Below, in pieces: positions 26,176-35,255 of a DNA stretch of 50,719 bases; positions within the stretch are counted from its first letter, which is position 1; the number at the start of each line of letters is the position of its first letter. The notes beneath the pieces are model-generated. The model had not been told where the DNA came from and searched no databases. It worked only from the letters and a program-made list of their open reading frames with translations. Position numbers and translations under genes: made by a program. Origin of the DNA: Clostridia bacterium (lineage in GTDB: Bacteria > Bacillota > Clostridia > UMGS1810); NCBI GenBank assembly GCA_017481205.1, contig JAFUPN010000006.1, positions 1-50,719 on the forward strand. Direction: 5' to 3'.

Positions 26176-27123
26176 TTATAAAGCAAGCAAAGCCGCGCCG
26201 ATAATACCTGCGTCATTGCCGAGGGTTGCCATTCTGATTTCAGGATTCTTTACAAGACTGCCGCCATATGTCTCTGCGCTTACATATTTTCTGATAGGAT
26301 TAAGCAGATAGTCTCCCTGAGCGCTTACACCGCCTCCGATTACGAGATATTCCGGCTGGAAAATATTGATAAGGTCAACAATACCGGCAGCAACATATTT
26401 TGCATATTGATTCATAACAGCAATTGCGGTTTCATCGCCGTTCTTTGCACAGCCAAAAAGAATCTTTCCGTTTGACTTGCCACCATTTGCAGCAATTTCC
26501 TTAGCAAGCTGTGACTCCGGAGCTTTTTCTGCAGCTCTTATAGCATCTCTGTTGAGAGCAGTCACGGATGCATATGCCTCCCAGCAGCCCTTTCTGCCGC
26601 AGGTACACTGCTCGCCGTCCATAATAAGGCTGGTATGACCAAGCTCTCCGGCAACTCCGTTAAAGCCTGTATAAATCTTTTTGTTTATAATAACACCGCC
26701 GCCTACGCCGGTTCCAAGGGTAATTGCAACCATGTGCTCAATACTGCTGTCATTAAGTGCAAAATACTCACCCAGCGCCGCACAATTTGCATCGTTACCT
26801 ATGTATACGGGCTTGTCAATATGCTTTTTAACCTCATCGCACAGAGGTGCATTAGTCATATTAATATTGTTTGAATAAATTACAACACCGTTTTTGTCGT
26901 CAATAGAGCCGGGACAGCCAAGACCTATACCGCCCACCTCATCTAGGGAAATACCCTTTTCTGACATAATCTTGTTTATGAGCGCCGCAATATCAGCCGC
27001 AAGAACCTCATATCCCAGTGCAGCCTGTGTGGGCGCGCTGTCCATATGAAGCAGCTTGCCCTCGGGGCTTACTACGCCAACCTTAATACCTGTACCGCCT
27101 ATGTCTACTCCAAAATAAATCAT
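26176..27123 (-). CDS. glcK: ROK-family glucokinase
   Basis: A 315-residue sugar kinase: the ATP-binding phosphate loop DIGGTGIKVG starts at residue 7, the catalytic GNDANCAALGE segment follows near 107, and the ROK zinc site is complete (GHTSLIMDGEQCTCGRKGCWE). It most likely phosphorylates glucose for glycolysis and works beside HPr kinase. The start at 27123 (MIYFGVDIGG) follows GAGGAGA at good spacing; an earlier in-frame codon at 27141 lies inside the ribosome site region. It is 21 bases before murB. Confidence 0.92.
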   Translation of the reverse strand: MIYFGVDIGGTGIKVGVVSPEGKLLHMDSAPTQAALGYEVLAADIAALINKIMSEKGISLDEVGGIGLGCPGSIDDKNGVVIYSNNINMTNAPLCDEVKKHIDKPVYIGNDANCAALGEYFALNDSSIEHMVAITLGTGVGGGVIINKKIYTGFNGVAGELGHTSLIMDGEQCTCGRKGCWEAYASVTALNRDAIRAAEKAPESQLAKEIAANGGKSNGKILFGCAKNGDETAIAVMNQYAKYVAAGIVDLINIFQPEYLVIGGGVSAQGDYLLNPIRKYVSAETYGGSLVKNPEIRMATLGNDAGIIGAALLAL

Positions 27124-27182
27124 TTTTCTTTCTCCTCTCAATATTTAAATGTATATTATTTTTATAAATTAAAATGTTTATA

Positions 27183-28118
27183 TTATTTTTCTTCCATTTC
27201 GCTCATAAGGCGCTGATTAAGCGCTTCTGCAGCGTTGTAGCCCATCTTCTTCTGTCTGTGGTTCATGGCGGCAACCTCCACTACCACAGCAAGATTTCGT
27301 CCGGGCTTTACGGGAACCGTAAGAGCAGGAACATCTATCCCCAGTATGGTATTGTACTCGGTATTGAGACCCAGTCTGTCATACTGCTTTTTATCCTTCC
27401 ACTGCTCCAGGTTAATAACCATGTCAATCTTCTCGGTTTCCTTTATGGCACCCATACCGAAAATCATCTTAACATCAACAATACCGATACCTCGCAGCTC
27501 AACAAAGTGTCTGATAATACTGGGAGCAGAGCCCACGAGGGTTGCATCGGACACACGCTTAATCTCAACCGCATCATCGGCAACCAGACGGTGACCTCGC
27601 TTTACAAGCTCTATGGCGGTCTCACTCTTGCCTACTCCGCTGTCGCCCAGAAGCAGGATTCCCTCGCCGTATACCTCTACCAGAACACCGTGCATGGTAA
27701 TCCTGGGAGCAAGCTGCACATTGAGATATGCAATAACCGCGCTGACAAAACGTGAGGTTGACAGATGCGTTCTCATAAAAGGAACATTATATTTTTTTAC
27801 AAGCTCCATCATCTCCTCCGGCGGCTCCATATCACGGGTAATAACCACAACAGGCATACCTTTTTCAAACAGCGCTTCCAGGGAAGACATGCGCATTTCC
27901 GAAGTCATGCGCTCAAGATAGGATATCTCAACCCTTCCTATAACCTGAATACGGGTATTGTCATAATACTCAAAAAAACCGGCTATCTGCAGACTGGGTC
28001 TGTTTATCTCATTATTTGAAACAAGAATATCCTTTATGTTTTCCGGTTCATAAAGAACCTCAAGCTTGAATTCCTTCTGAATCTCGGTCAGAGGAACACT
28101 GAATTTGCGATCGGGCAT
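27183..28118 (-). CDS. hprK: HPr kinase/phosphorylase
   Basis: A 311-residue bifunctional enzyme that phosphorylates or dephosphorylates Ser46 of HPr in carbon catabolite control. The Walker A motif GDSGVGKS is at residues 158-165, preceded by the catalytic His143 (MHGV). LVADDAVEI and the family motif RGIGIVDVKMIFG follow. AAGGAT precedes the ATG. It is the first gene of a long minus-strand series that includes glcK, murB, rapZ and yvcK. Confidence 0.95.
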   Translation of the reverse strand: MPDRKFSVPLTEIQKEFKLEVLYEPENIKDILVSNNEINRPSLQIAGFFEYYDNTRIQVIGRVEISYLERMTSEMRMSSLEALFEKGMPVVVITRDMEPPEEMMELVKKYNVPFMRTHLSTSRFVSAVIAYLNVQLAPRITMHGVLVEVYGEGILLLGDSGVGKSETAIELVKRGHRLVADDAVEIKRVSDATLVGSAPSIIRHFVELRGIGIVDVKMIFGMGAIKETEKIDMVINLEQWKDKKQYDRLGLNTEYNTILGIDVPALTVPVKPGRNLAVVVEVAAMNHRQKKMGYNAAEALNQRLMSEMEEK

Positions 28119-28158
28119 ATGCGCACCATCCTTTGCAAAAAATAGTCAAATATATTTT

Positions 28159-28187
28159 ATTATATAACATATCTTTAAAAATTTAAA
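28159..28187 (-). promoter_or_regulatory. Possible promoter of hprK
   Basis: On the minus strand TATAAT is exact (28159-28164), with TTTAAA (28182-28187) 17 bases upstream. The surrounding 28130-28250 region is extremely AT-rich, so the -35 match may be fortuitous. Confidence 0.45.
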
Positions 28188-28326
28188 TAGTTTTTTAAAA
28201 TTTAATTATATTTTTTTGCCGTAAAATTCTTTATTTAATAACAAGAAGAAAATATGCATCAAAAGCATCTGTATTATTTTGGATATTATGCACAAAAATC
28301 TTCCTTTCGATTTTTATGACTTTACT

Positions 28327-28380
28327 TTAGCAAGGTGATGTGGTATCATATTATTTGCGGAAAACATCCGTAAATAATAT
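28327..28380 (+). promoter_or_regulatory. Promoter and overlapping dyad of the amino-acid ABC operon
   Basis: TTAGCA (28327-28332), 16 bases, then TATTAT (28349-28354) form a likely promoter. A 33-base dyad overlaps the -10 box and start site: ATATTATTTGCGGA (28348-28361) and TCCGTAAATAATAT (28367-28380), pairing with a single mismatch around AAACA. The position suggests a repressor operator; a transcript hairpin is the alternative. No nearby regulator gene is obvious. Confidence 0.55.
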
Positions 28381-28404
28381 TGAAAATTTCCGGAGGAAAG
28401 AAAA

Positions 28405-29232
28405 ATGAAAAAATTACTTGCACTCATACTTGCATTGGTTATGATGCTGTCACTGGCAGCTTGCGGCGGCACACAGGCTCCTGCAAATGACAATTCATCT
28501 GCAAATGCCGAAAGCGACCTGGCTTACATCACAGGAAACGGCAAAATGATTATCGGCTACACAGTATACGAGCCCATGAACTACACAGACGACAGCGGCA
28601 AATTTGTCGGCTTTGACACAGAATACGCAGAAGCTGTATGTGCTGAGCTCGGTGTTGACCCCGAATTTGTGGAAATCAACTGGGATACAAAGGAAATCGA
28701 GCTGGATGCAAAAAACATTGACTGTATCTGGAACGGCTTTACCATCACAGAAGAAAGAAAGCAGAATATTGAATTTACAAAGCCCTACATCACCAACAAG
28801 CAGGTTGTGGTTATAAAGGCTGAAAATGCGGAAAAATACACAGACACAGCTTCTCTTTCAAGCGCAAACCTGGTTGCTGAAATCGAATCTGCAGGCGAAG
28901 GCGCTATTGCTGACGACGAAAACCTCAAGAATGCAAACTATGTTGCAGTAGCTAAGCAGACAGACGGTCTCCTTGAAGTTAAATCCGGCACTGCAGATGC
29001 TGTAGTTCTTGACTACACACTGGCAAGTGCAATGGTTGGCGAGGGTACAGACTATGCTGACCTTATGATTATTGACGGTCTTGACCTTCAGGTTGAAGAA
29101 TACGGTATCGGCTTCAGAAAGGGTTCTGACGCAGCAGCAAAGGTTGACGAAATTACAGCTAAGCTTCTTGCAGACGGAACACTTGATGAAATCGCAGCTA
29201 AGTACGAGCTTTCTGCAATTCTTACAAAATAA
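28405..29232 (+). CDS. Amino-acid ABC transporter substrate-binding lipoprotein
   Basis: A 275-residue SBP_bac_3-type binding protein. The signal peptide ends in lipobox LAAC with Cys20, followed by an Asn/Ser-rich tether. The family motifs GKFVGFDTEYAEAVCAELG and IDCIWNGFTITEERKQNIEF are present, typical of polar amino-acid receptors such as FliY or GlnH. GGAGGAAAG precedes the ATG. It is the first gene of the transporter operon. A 331-base gap with a structured repeat separates it from the permease gene. Confidence 0.93.
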   Translation: MKKLLALILALVMMLSLAACGGTQAPANDNSSANAESDLAYITGNGKMIIGYTVYEPMNYTDDSGKFVGFDTEYAEAVCAELGVDPEFVEINWDTKEIELDAKNIDCIWNGFTITEERKQNIEFTKPYITNKQVVVIKAENAEKYTDTASLSSANLVAEIESAGEGAIADDENLKNANYVAVAKQTDGLLEVKSGTADAVVLDYTLASAMVGEGTDYADLMIIDGLDLQVEEYGIGFRKGSDAAAKVDEITAKLLADGTLDEIAAKYELSAILTK

Positions 29233-29290
29233 TCCGAAAAATTTTACAAAAAACAACTTCTCAAAGAGAATATTAAAAAAGTCTCAATGG

Positions 29291-29534
29291 GGATGTTAAA
29301 AATAGCTCAGAACGGACAAACTGAACCCAAGCAAGGAGCAACCTTGCTTGGGGATAGCCGAAGGCGTACTAAGGTACGGCGAGTGGTGAAGTTTGTTCAT
29401 AGTTAAGTGGCACAAAACAAGCAGAAAACCGCGAATTTCGCGGTTTTCAACATTATTTGACTATTCTAACGATTAAACGTATTTTGAAATTGTCTATTCA
29501 TGCCACTTAACGGTATGAGCATTTTTAACATTCC
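29291..29534. repeat. Structured inverted-repeat element inside the ABC importer operon
   Basis: The 29233-29563 gap holds no gene. End arms GGATGTTAAAAATAGCTCA (29291-29309) and TGAGCATTTTTAACATTCC (29516-29534) pair with two single-base bulges. Inside are two arms. The first is closed by ACAAACT/AGTTTGT (29316-29322, 29390-29396) and holds a perfect 11-bp hairpin (CCCAAGCAAGG, 29326-29336, with CCTTGCTTGGG, 29342-29352) and a CGTAC/GTACG hairpin. The second is closed by GTTAAGTGGCA/TGCCACTTAAC (29402-29412, 29501-29511) and holds AAAACCGCGAA/TTCGCGGTTTT (29425-29447). It may be a mobile mini-element, or a stabiliser or partial terminator that lowers permease relative to receptor expression. 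Confidence 0.7.
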
Positions 29535-29563
29535 TTTTGGATTGTAATAAGAAAGGTTTATAT

Positions 29564-30247
29564 ATGATTGAATTTTTACATACTATATCACGTATAATTG
29601 AGGATTTGCCGAGTGTTACCATGACCTTGCTCGGCGGTTTCGGAAAATCAATTGAAATATTCTTAATAACACTGGTACTTTCTCTTCCTCTCGGCTTGGT
29701 TATAACCTTTGGCTCAATGAGCAAAATTAAGCCAATAAAATGGCTGTTTAAAACCTTTGTATGGATAATACGCGGTACTCCTCTCATGCTTCAGATAATT
29801 GTGGTTTTCTACGGGCCGGGACTCCTTTGGGATGCAAATGCGTTACCCAGACTTACCGCTGTTCTTATTGCTTTTGTAATCAATTACAGTGCGTATTTTT
29901 CGGAAATATACCGTGCAGGAATTGAATCAATACCACAGGGTCAGTATGAAGCAGGACAGGTTCTGGGTATGACTAAAACACAGGTTTTCTTCAAAATAGT
30001 TCTGTTTCAGGTAATCAAGCGTATAGTTCCGCCAATGGGAAATGAAATAATAACTCTGGTAAAGGATACATCCCTTGCAAGAATTATCGCAGTTGAAGAA
30101 ATCATAATGGTTGCACAGCGCTATATATCCGCAAAGGCTCTTATCTGGCCGCTGTTCTATTCCGGTGCATTTTATTTGCTGTTCTGCGGAATCCTTACAT
30201 TACTGTTTGGTTATATCGAAAAGAAACTAAATTATTACAGAGGTTAA
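29564..30247 (+). CDS. Amino-acid ABC transporter permease
   Basis: A 227-residue permease of the HisMQ/GlnP type with five membrane spans. [16 protein letters not shown] is the first conserved span, RGTPLMLQ lies near residue 72, and the EAA loop [20 protein letters not shown] lies near 130-150. The start at 29564 (MIEFLHTIS) follows AGAAAGG; an in-frame upstream codon at 29537 lies inside the repeat's flank. It pairs as a homodimer with the ATPase encoded two bases downstream. Confidence 0.93.
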   Translation: MIEFLHTISRIIEDLPSVTMTLLGGFGKSIEIFLITLVLSLPLGLVITFGSMSKIKPIKWLFKTFVWIIRGTPLMLQIIVVFYGPGLLWDANALPRLTAVLIAFVINYSAYFSEIYRAGIESIPQGQYEAGQVLGMTKTQVFFKIVLFQVIKRIVPPMGNEIITLVKDTSLARIIAVEEIIMVAQRYISAKALIWPLFYSGAFYLLFCGILTLLFGYIEKKLNYYRG

Positions 30248-30249
30248 TT

Positions 30250-31032
30250 ATGGCTATACTTGAAATAAAAAATTTAAAAAAGAGTTTTGGCAAGGTTGAG
30301 GTTCTCAAGGATGTAAGCTTTGAAATGAACGAGGGAGAGGTTGTGTCGATTATAGGCTCTTCCGGAAGCGGAAAAACCACCTTCCTGCGCTGCATAAACT
30401 TTTTAGAAACTGCCGACAGCGGAAAAATAGTTTGCGATGGCGATGTCATATTTGACGGAAAATCCGTAAAAAAAATGAACGCAAAGGAAATCAGGGAAAA
30501 GCAAATGAAATTCGGCTTTGTATTTCAGCAGTTTAACCTGTTTCCCCAATATGATGTCCTGACAAATGTTACCTTGGCACCAAAGCTCCTTGCAAAGGAA
30601 AGACCTGATTTTAAAAAAAACAAAGCTGCTATATATGCAGAAATCGAAGCAAAGGCGCTTGACCTGCTAAGTCAGGCGGGACTCAGCGATAAGATAAACA
30701 ACTACCCCTGCCAGCTGTCCGGCGGTCAGCAACAGAGAGTTGCAATAGTGCGCGCACTGGCTCTGGAGCCAAAAATCATGCTCTTTGACGAGCCCACAAG
30801 CGCTCTTGACCCGGAGCTGACAAATGAAGTGCTCAAGATAATAAAATTCCTTGCAGACGATGATATGACAATGATAATAGTAACTCACGAAATGCAGTTT
30901 GCAAAAAACATTTCCGACAGAATTGTATTCATGGACAAAGGTGTTGTAGCAGAAACAGGCACACCTGAAGAAATCTTCGGCAATCCAAAAACAGAAAGAT
31001 TGCAGCATTTTCTGAGCAATACAAAGCTTTAA
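30250..31032 (+). CDS. Amino-acid ABC transporter ATP-binding protein
   Basis: A 260-residue ATPase of the GlnQ/HisP class. Walker A is GSSGSGKTT (residues 36-44), the Q-loop is [10 protein letters not shown], the signature is [15 protein letters not shown], Walker B is [14 protein letters not shown] and the H-loop is [10 protein letters not shown]. All catalytic residues are intact. It begins two bases after the permease stop codon and ends just before a strong terminator. Confidence 0.95.
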   Translation: MAILEIKNLKKSFGKVEVLKDVSFEMNEGEVVSIIGSSGSGKTTFLRCINFLETADSGKIVCDGDVIFDGKSVKKMNAKEIREKQMKFGFVFQQFNLFPQYDVLTNVTLAPKLLAKERPDFKKNKAAIYAEIEAKALDLLSQAGLSDKINNYPCQLSGGQQQRVAIVRALALEPKIMLFDEPTSALDPELTNEVLKIIKFLADDDMTMIIVTHEMQFAKNISDRIVFMDKGVVAETGTPEEIFGNPKTERLQHFLSNTKL

Positions 31033-31040
31033 CTTACACA

Positions 31041-31083
31041 AAACACCCTCCTGACGTGATTTTTTCGCATCAGGAGGGTGTTT
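31041..31083. terminator. Bidirectional terminator between the ABC importer and the amino-sugar operon
   Basis: AAACACCCTCCTGA (31041-31054) pairs perfectly with TCAGGAGGGTGTTT (31070-31083). A- and T-rich flanks allow action on the ABC operon (plus) and on the convergent operon that ends at 31094 (minus). Confidence 0.9.
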
Positions 31084-31093
31084 ATATTAAAAC

Positions 31094-32032
31094 TTAGTTA
31101 CATTCTGCAACCAACGGACCAGCCAGCTCCTTAAGATAAAAAAGCTTGCCGGGGAGTGTGGGCATATACGTAGATGTGATGTTCATATCAGGACCGTAAT
31201 GGAGAGTGGTAAGGAAGCTCATTCCCTGCCAGCCCATGCCTCTGCCCAGAGCACCATCTGCACCGCCGATGATATAGTCAGCCTGGAGGAAGAGTCCGGG
31301 TCCTATTGTATTGGCTCTGCAGGGTACCAGAGTTGTGCGGCTCTTGAAGCTTGTGATGGCATTCTGCTCAATAGTGAGAGGATGAAGCTTTGCACCTAAA
31401 CGATAGCAAGCGCTCTTCCACTCTGCCTCACTTGCATAATCCTCTGCAAACTGCGGTTCCCAGAAAGCAATATGGCACATTCTGCCGATGCCGAATACCA
31501 GAACCAGCTTTGCACCCTCAGCCTTGAGAGCAGCAATCTTTTCGGGATATGTGGGCAGATTTGCTTTTGTAGCAAAGTTACGCTGCTCTGCGGGCACAGT
31601 AAGCTCTCCCAGCTTGTCAAAAAATGCTTCCTTCATGCTGTACTCAAATGAAGCAGGGTTATCGGAGGAAAGTGTATTTCCCTCGCCGTCTGCCCATTCG
31701 TCCATATTGAAGGTATAAACGTGCTTACAATCTACCTCCCATGCCTTGAGGAAGTATACTGCCCATTTGTACATACCCATGGGACCCACGGGAAGAATCA
31801 TTGCAAGCTTGCGTCCCTCGTCCTTGGTCTTTTTAATCTGAAGTGCGATTTCATGACCCATGAGAGTATCAAAATCGCCTATATTTTCACATTCAACAGG
31901 TGTGAAATCCTTGTGCCAGAAGCTTTCACGGGCAACGCCCTTTTCACAGCACTCATCAATTTTTTTCATATCCCAGCCCTTTGGATAAAAGTTTTCCAAA
32001 AGCGAGCCTTCAACAGTTGATAAAAAGTCCAT
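31094..32032 (-). CDS. NagB-like sugar-phosphate isomerase/deaminase homologue with altered active site
   Basis: A 312-residue member of the glucosamine-6-phosphate isomerase/6-phosphogluconolactonase family. FNMDEW (residues 108-113, Asp111) matches FNMDEY of NagB, and [13 protein letters not shown] (181-193) matches GVGNDGHIAFNEP. His187 and Glu192 are kept, but the Asp that assists the histidine is Met185. The reaction may therefore differ from glucosamine-6-phosphate deamination. AAGGAG precedes the ATG. It is the last gene of a four-gene operon with an LmbE-type deacetylase, a dehydrogenase and a DegT-type enzyme, and a terminator follows it. Confidence 0.8.
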   Translation of the reverse strand: MDFLSTVEGSLLENFYPKGWDMKKIDECCEKGVARESFWHKDFTPVECENIGDFDTLMGHEIALQIKKTKDEGRKLAMILPVGPMGMYKWAVYFLKAWEVDCKHVYTFNMDEWADGEGNTLSSDNPASFEYSMKEAFFDKLGELTVPAEQRNFATKANLPTYPEKIAALKAEGAKLVLVFGIGRMCHIAFWEPQFAEDYASEAEWKSACYRLGAKLHPLTIEQNAITSFKSRTTLVPCRANTIGPGLFLQADYIIGGADGALGRGMGWQGMSFLTTLHYGPDMNITSTYMPTLPGKLFYLKELAGPLVAECN

Positions 32033-32074
32033 AATTATTCTCCTTAAGTTATATTATAAATCTGATGCTTCCGA

Positions 32075-32779
32075 TTATGGCAGCAGTCGTTTGGTAATGA
32101 GCTTAGGCCATGCCAGACATGGAGTATATGCCTCGGCATACTTTGCATTGCATTGGAGACCGCGGAATCTTGCACAGGTAGTTACAAACTCTGCAAAATC
32201 TATATTGTCGTGGTCACGCATCCATTTCATCTGGCTCACATGACATTCCAGCATTTCAATCTTCTTTTCAAGAGTGTCGGATATATCCACATACTCTGTG
32301 GGAATAAAGTTTACCCCTGCAAGATTGTCCATATAATAAATCGGTGTTACGGGAGCCTTGCCGGGCACAGCCGTTCTGTAGTGAGGCACGCTTGCCGCAA
32401 AGGTTGCGTCAAACACCAGCTTGCTCACAGCCACATGGTCGGGCATATAGTCTGTAGGCGAATGTGTAATGATAAAATCCGGCTGTACGCTTCTGATTAC
32501 ATCTACAACCAGATCGCGCTGAGCCTTGCTGCTGTCATACACCATCAGGTCGCCCACATCGCAGGTAACAACATCAATTCCTGCCAGAGAGCCTGCTTTT
32601 TTTGCTTCAAGGGCGCGCATTTCTCTCAGCTCATCTTCGTTTATCAATTCATGTCCAAGATTTCCGTTTGCCACATGGCATACAGTAACCTTGTCTCCGC
32701 GCTGAACACATTTTACAAGAGTTCCCGCACAGTTTACCTCTACGTCATCAGGATGACATCCTATTGCAAGTACATTCAT
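32075..32779 (-). CDS. PIG-L/LmbE-family deacetylase
   Basis: A 234-residue zinc hydrolase of the family that removes N-acetyl groups from GlcNAc-type sugars (LmbE, MshB, BshB). The metal-binding HPDD is at residues 9-12, and PDHVAVSKL supplies the second zinc ligand. The start codon directly follows the stop codon of the dehydrogenase gene, with AGGAG inside that gene's end, so translation is coupled. Context suggests deacetylation of an acetylated amino sugar before or after oxidation by the neighbouring dehydrogenase. Confidence 0.88.
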   Translation of the reverse strand: MNVLAIGCHPDDVEVNCAGTLVKCVQRGDKVTVCHVANGNLGHELINEDELREMRALEAKKAGSLAGIDVVTCDVGDLMVYDSSKAQRDLVVDVIRSVQPDFIITHSPTDYMPDHVAVSKLVFDATFAASVPHYRTAVPGKAPVTPIYYMDNLAGVNFIPTEYVDISDTLEKKIEMLECHVSQMKWMRDHDNIDFAEFVTTCARFRGLQCNAKYAEAYTPCLAWPKLITKRLLP

Positions 32780-33829
32780 TTAATCAGCTCCTAAAGTTAT
32801 TGTTTTTCCGCTTTTGCTGCTTTCGTAAACAGCTTCTATTGCTTTTTGTGAAAGTATGGCATCTGCAGCGGCAACGGGTATTTCGCCCTCTCCGGCAATT
32901 GCTCTGCCAAAGCCTTCTATCTCCTTGGTGTACATATTGCCGAATTGTACATTTACTTCAACAGGTCTGATTTCCTCTCTGGTCTGACCTGCATCATATC
33001 CTCCGGCATCATCCACACAGAGAACCTCTATTCTGCCGCCCTCCGCCTGAGAGATTGTACCCTCGGCAAAAATACTGCCTTTTGTGCCATAAAATTCAAG
33101 CTTACATTTTGCCGCCGCATCGGGGATATTGAAATTTGCATCAACATAGCACAGTGCGCCGTTTTCAAGTTTGAATACAGCCGCACCGGCATCCTCGGCA
33201 TTGTATTTGAAAATCTGATTGCCAACCATACCGGTTACATGAGAAATTTCAAGTCCGGTTATATATCGAATAAGGTCGATACAGTGAATTCCCATATCCA
33301 TCATGGCACCGCCGCCGGAAAGCTTACTATCCTGGCGCCAGCAGTTTTCTATTTCCGGATACCAGCATGTGAGCTGAGCTCTGGCAGAAACAATTTCCCC
33401 AAGCCTGCCCTTGGCTATAAGCTCACGCATCTTTTGGTGATAGCTGTGAAAACGCATCATAAAGCCTACACCGAGCATAACTCCATTGCTGTGGCAATAA
33501 TCGTCGATTTCCTTTGCTTCGGCTGTAGTAAGACCCATGGGTTTTTCAAGCAGAATATGCTTGCCTGCATCTGCCGCAGCATAACACTGCTCTTTGTGGC
33601 AGAAAACAGGAGACGCAATATATACCGCCTGAATTTCTTTCAGATTAAGCAAATCAGCTATATTATCAAATGCATATTTTGCTCCGTATTTTTCAGCAAC
33701 ATTATTAGCCGCTTCGGAATTGGCATCCATGACCGCCACCAGCTCTGCATTGTCAGCAAGCATCATGCCGGGTATGGTTCTGCGGTCGGCAATACCGCCG
33801 CAGCCTATTACACCCCATTTGATTGTCAT
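32780..33829 (-). CDS. Gfo/Idh/MocA family dehydrogenase of the amino-sugar operon
   Basis: A 349-residue NAD(P)-dependent oxidoreductase: Rossmann motif GVIGCGGIA (residues 6-14), the conserved EKPMGLT segment near 96 and the GGGAMMDMGIHCIDLIRY motif with the catalytic-region histidine near 180. The start at 33829 is chosen because AAGGAG lies eight bases before it; the ATG six bases earlier is too close. It lies 12 bases after the DegT-type gene and abuts the deacetylase gene. It probably oxidises a sugar hydroxyl to a keto group for, or after, aminotransfer. Confidence 0.9.
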   Translation of the reverse strand: MTIKWGVIGCGGIADRRTIPGMMLADNAELVAVMDANSEAANNVAEKYGAKYAFDNIADLLNLKEIQAVYIASPVFCHKEQCYAAADAGKHILLEKPMGLTTAEAKEIDDYCHSNGVMLGVGFMMRFHSYHQKMRELIAKGRLGEIVSARAQLTCWYPEIENCWRQDSKLSGGGAMMDMGIHCIDLIRYITGLEISHVTGMVGNQIFKYNAEDAGAAVFKLENGALCYVDANFNIPDAAAKCKLEFYGTKGSIFAEGTISQAEGGRIEVLCVDDAGGYDAGQTREEIRPVEVNVQFGNMYTKEIEGFGRAIAGEGEIPVAAADAILSQKAIEAVYESSKSGKTITLGAD

Positions 33830-33841
33830 ATGCATATCTCC

Positions 33842-35149
33842 TTATTTTCCCTGCTGCATCTCTGCAACAGACTCAAGAATGGCATCTGCCATAAATTCAA
33901 GCTGTTCGTCTGTGAGGCCGTAGAGAGGGAGATGTGTAAATCTGCGGTAGAACACTTCCTCGCATACAGGACAGGTTTTTGCAATTTCGTCGGCATCATA
34001 GCCCATATCGCTTACAACCTTGAAACGGTAGAGAGGTCCGAAGTGAGGAATGTTTGTAACACCCTTTTCTTCAAGCTTTTTCTTGAGAAGCTGAATATCG
34101 CCGCCGGCTTTATCCGGGTCTATCTGCAAAAGGTACAGATGGAAGGTAGGCTTGATATCCTCATTGCCCAAATCCTGAGGAATGATTGCATCGTTTTCTG
34201 CCAGTCTGCTGTTAAGATATTCGGCAGAGGCACGGCGCTTTGCAATAATCTCTTCATTTCGCGCAACCTGCAGCTTGAGTCCGAGACCCTGGATTTCTGT
34301 AGGTGAATAGTTGAGCGCAACAAACGGCTTTTCCTTGCCGGGAATGGGAGTTATGTTGTAAAGCCAGTTTTTGATTGGTGCTGAAAAGTCCAGACCAAGA
34401 AAACGGGCACGCTTCATATCACTTTCAAAGCCGGGTATATTGGTGGTAGCAATACCGCCCTCGCCAAAGGAGGTAATATTTTTAACCTCATGGAAGCTGA
34501 ATGCTGCAAAATCACCGATTGTACCAACCTTTTTGCCCTTGTACATAGCACCGAAGGCATGAGCCGCATCCTCAAGAACCAGAATATTATGCTTTCTTGC
34601 AAGCTCCATAATGGGGTCAAGGTCTACAGGGTAGCCACCGATATGTACGGGTACAATCATCTTGGTATTAGGAGTAATCTTGCGTGCAACATCTGCCGGG
34701 TTCATATTGATGGTAACCGGGTCAACATCGGCAAAAACAAGCTTTGCGCCAACCGCAAGAGGATATGCCATTGTGGCAACAAAGGTGATTGCAGGCACGA
34801 TTACCTCATCGCCTTCTTTGAGATTTGCGTATTTATAGGCAATCTCAAAGCCTGATGTAGCATTTGTCACAAAGGTGCTGCTGCTCGTGCCGAGATATTT
34901 ATTGCACGCCTCTTCGGCAGCCTCTACCTGAGCACCTGTGGTAAGCTTTCCGGGAGGGGTGGAAACCGCATCAAGCTTTTTCACCTGCTCATATACAGCC
35001 TGGCAAGCCTGCTCATATTCCTCTCCCTTACCCTGCATGAGAAATCTTATTATTTCCATTAGGTCAGAGGCATTGTAGTTCTCGCCCACTGCCGCCCAGG
35101 GTACCTTTGTTTCACCGGTATTGTACCTGAAATCCGTTGCTTTTTTCAT
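33842..35149 (-). CDS. DegT/DnrJ/EryC1/StrS-family PLP aminotransferase
   Basis: A 435-residue fold-type I PLP enzyme that transaminates keto-sugars. The PLP lysine lies in FSFHEVKNITSFGEGG near residue 220, LEDAAHAFGA supplies the aspartate that contacts the pyridine nitrogen, and NATSGFEIAY the phosphate site. The start at 35149 (MKKATDFRY) follows a perfect AAGGAGG; an in-frame codon at 35173 overlaps the operator. It is the first gene of the operon, with a consensus promoter and a 27-base palindrome upstream. Together with the dehydrogenase it resembles keto/amino sugar interconversion pairs such as NtdA/NtdC; direction and substrate are not determined. Confidence 0.9.
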   Translation of the reverse strand: MKKATDFRYNTGETKVPWAAVGENYNASDLMEIIRFLMQGKGEEYEQACQAVYEQVKKLDAVSTPPGKLTTGAQVEAAEEACNKYLGTSSSTFVTNATSGFEIAYKYANLKEGDEVIVPAITFVATMAYPLAVGAKLVFADVDPVTINMNPADVARKITPNTKMIVPVHIGGYPVDLDPIMELARKHNILVLEDAAHAFGAMYKGKKVGTIGDFAAFSFHEVKNITSFGEGGIATTNIPGFESDMKRARFLGLDFSAPIKNWLYNITPIPGKEKPFVALNYSPTEIQGLGLKLQVARNEEIIAKRRASAEYLNSRLAENDAIIPQDLGNEDIKPTFHLYLLQIDPDKAGGDIQLLKKKLEEKGVTNIPHFGPLYRFKVVSDMGYDADEIAKTCPVCEEVFYRRFTHLPLYGLTDEQLEFMADAILESVAEMQQGK

Positions 35150-35170
35150 ATAAAAAAACCTCCTTACAAT

Positions 35171-35197
35171 CAATTAATTCATCCGATGAATTAATTG
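35171..35197. promoter_or_regulatory. Perfect 27-base operator-like palindrome
   Basis: CAATTAATTCAT (35171-35182) and ATGAATTAATTG (35186-35197) are exact reverse complements around CCG. It overlaps the -10 box of the minus-strand operon promoter and its start site. The divergent ROK repressor encoded at 35591 is the obvious candidate to bind it; this is inferred from position and symmetry. Confidence 0.7.
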
Positions 35198-35222
35198 TAT
35201 CATATTCAATTATATTTGTCAA
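35194..35222 (-). promoter_or_regulatory. Promoter of the DegT-dehydrogenase-deacetylase-NagB-like operon
   Basis: On the minus strand TTGACA is exact (35217-35222), the spacer is 17 bases and the -10 box is TACAAT (35194-35199). The operator palindrome overlaps the -10 box, which would allow steric repression. Confidence 0.8.
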
Positions 35223-35255
35223 TAATTTTAAAATATTTATTGACAATGCACAAGG

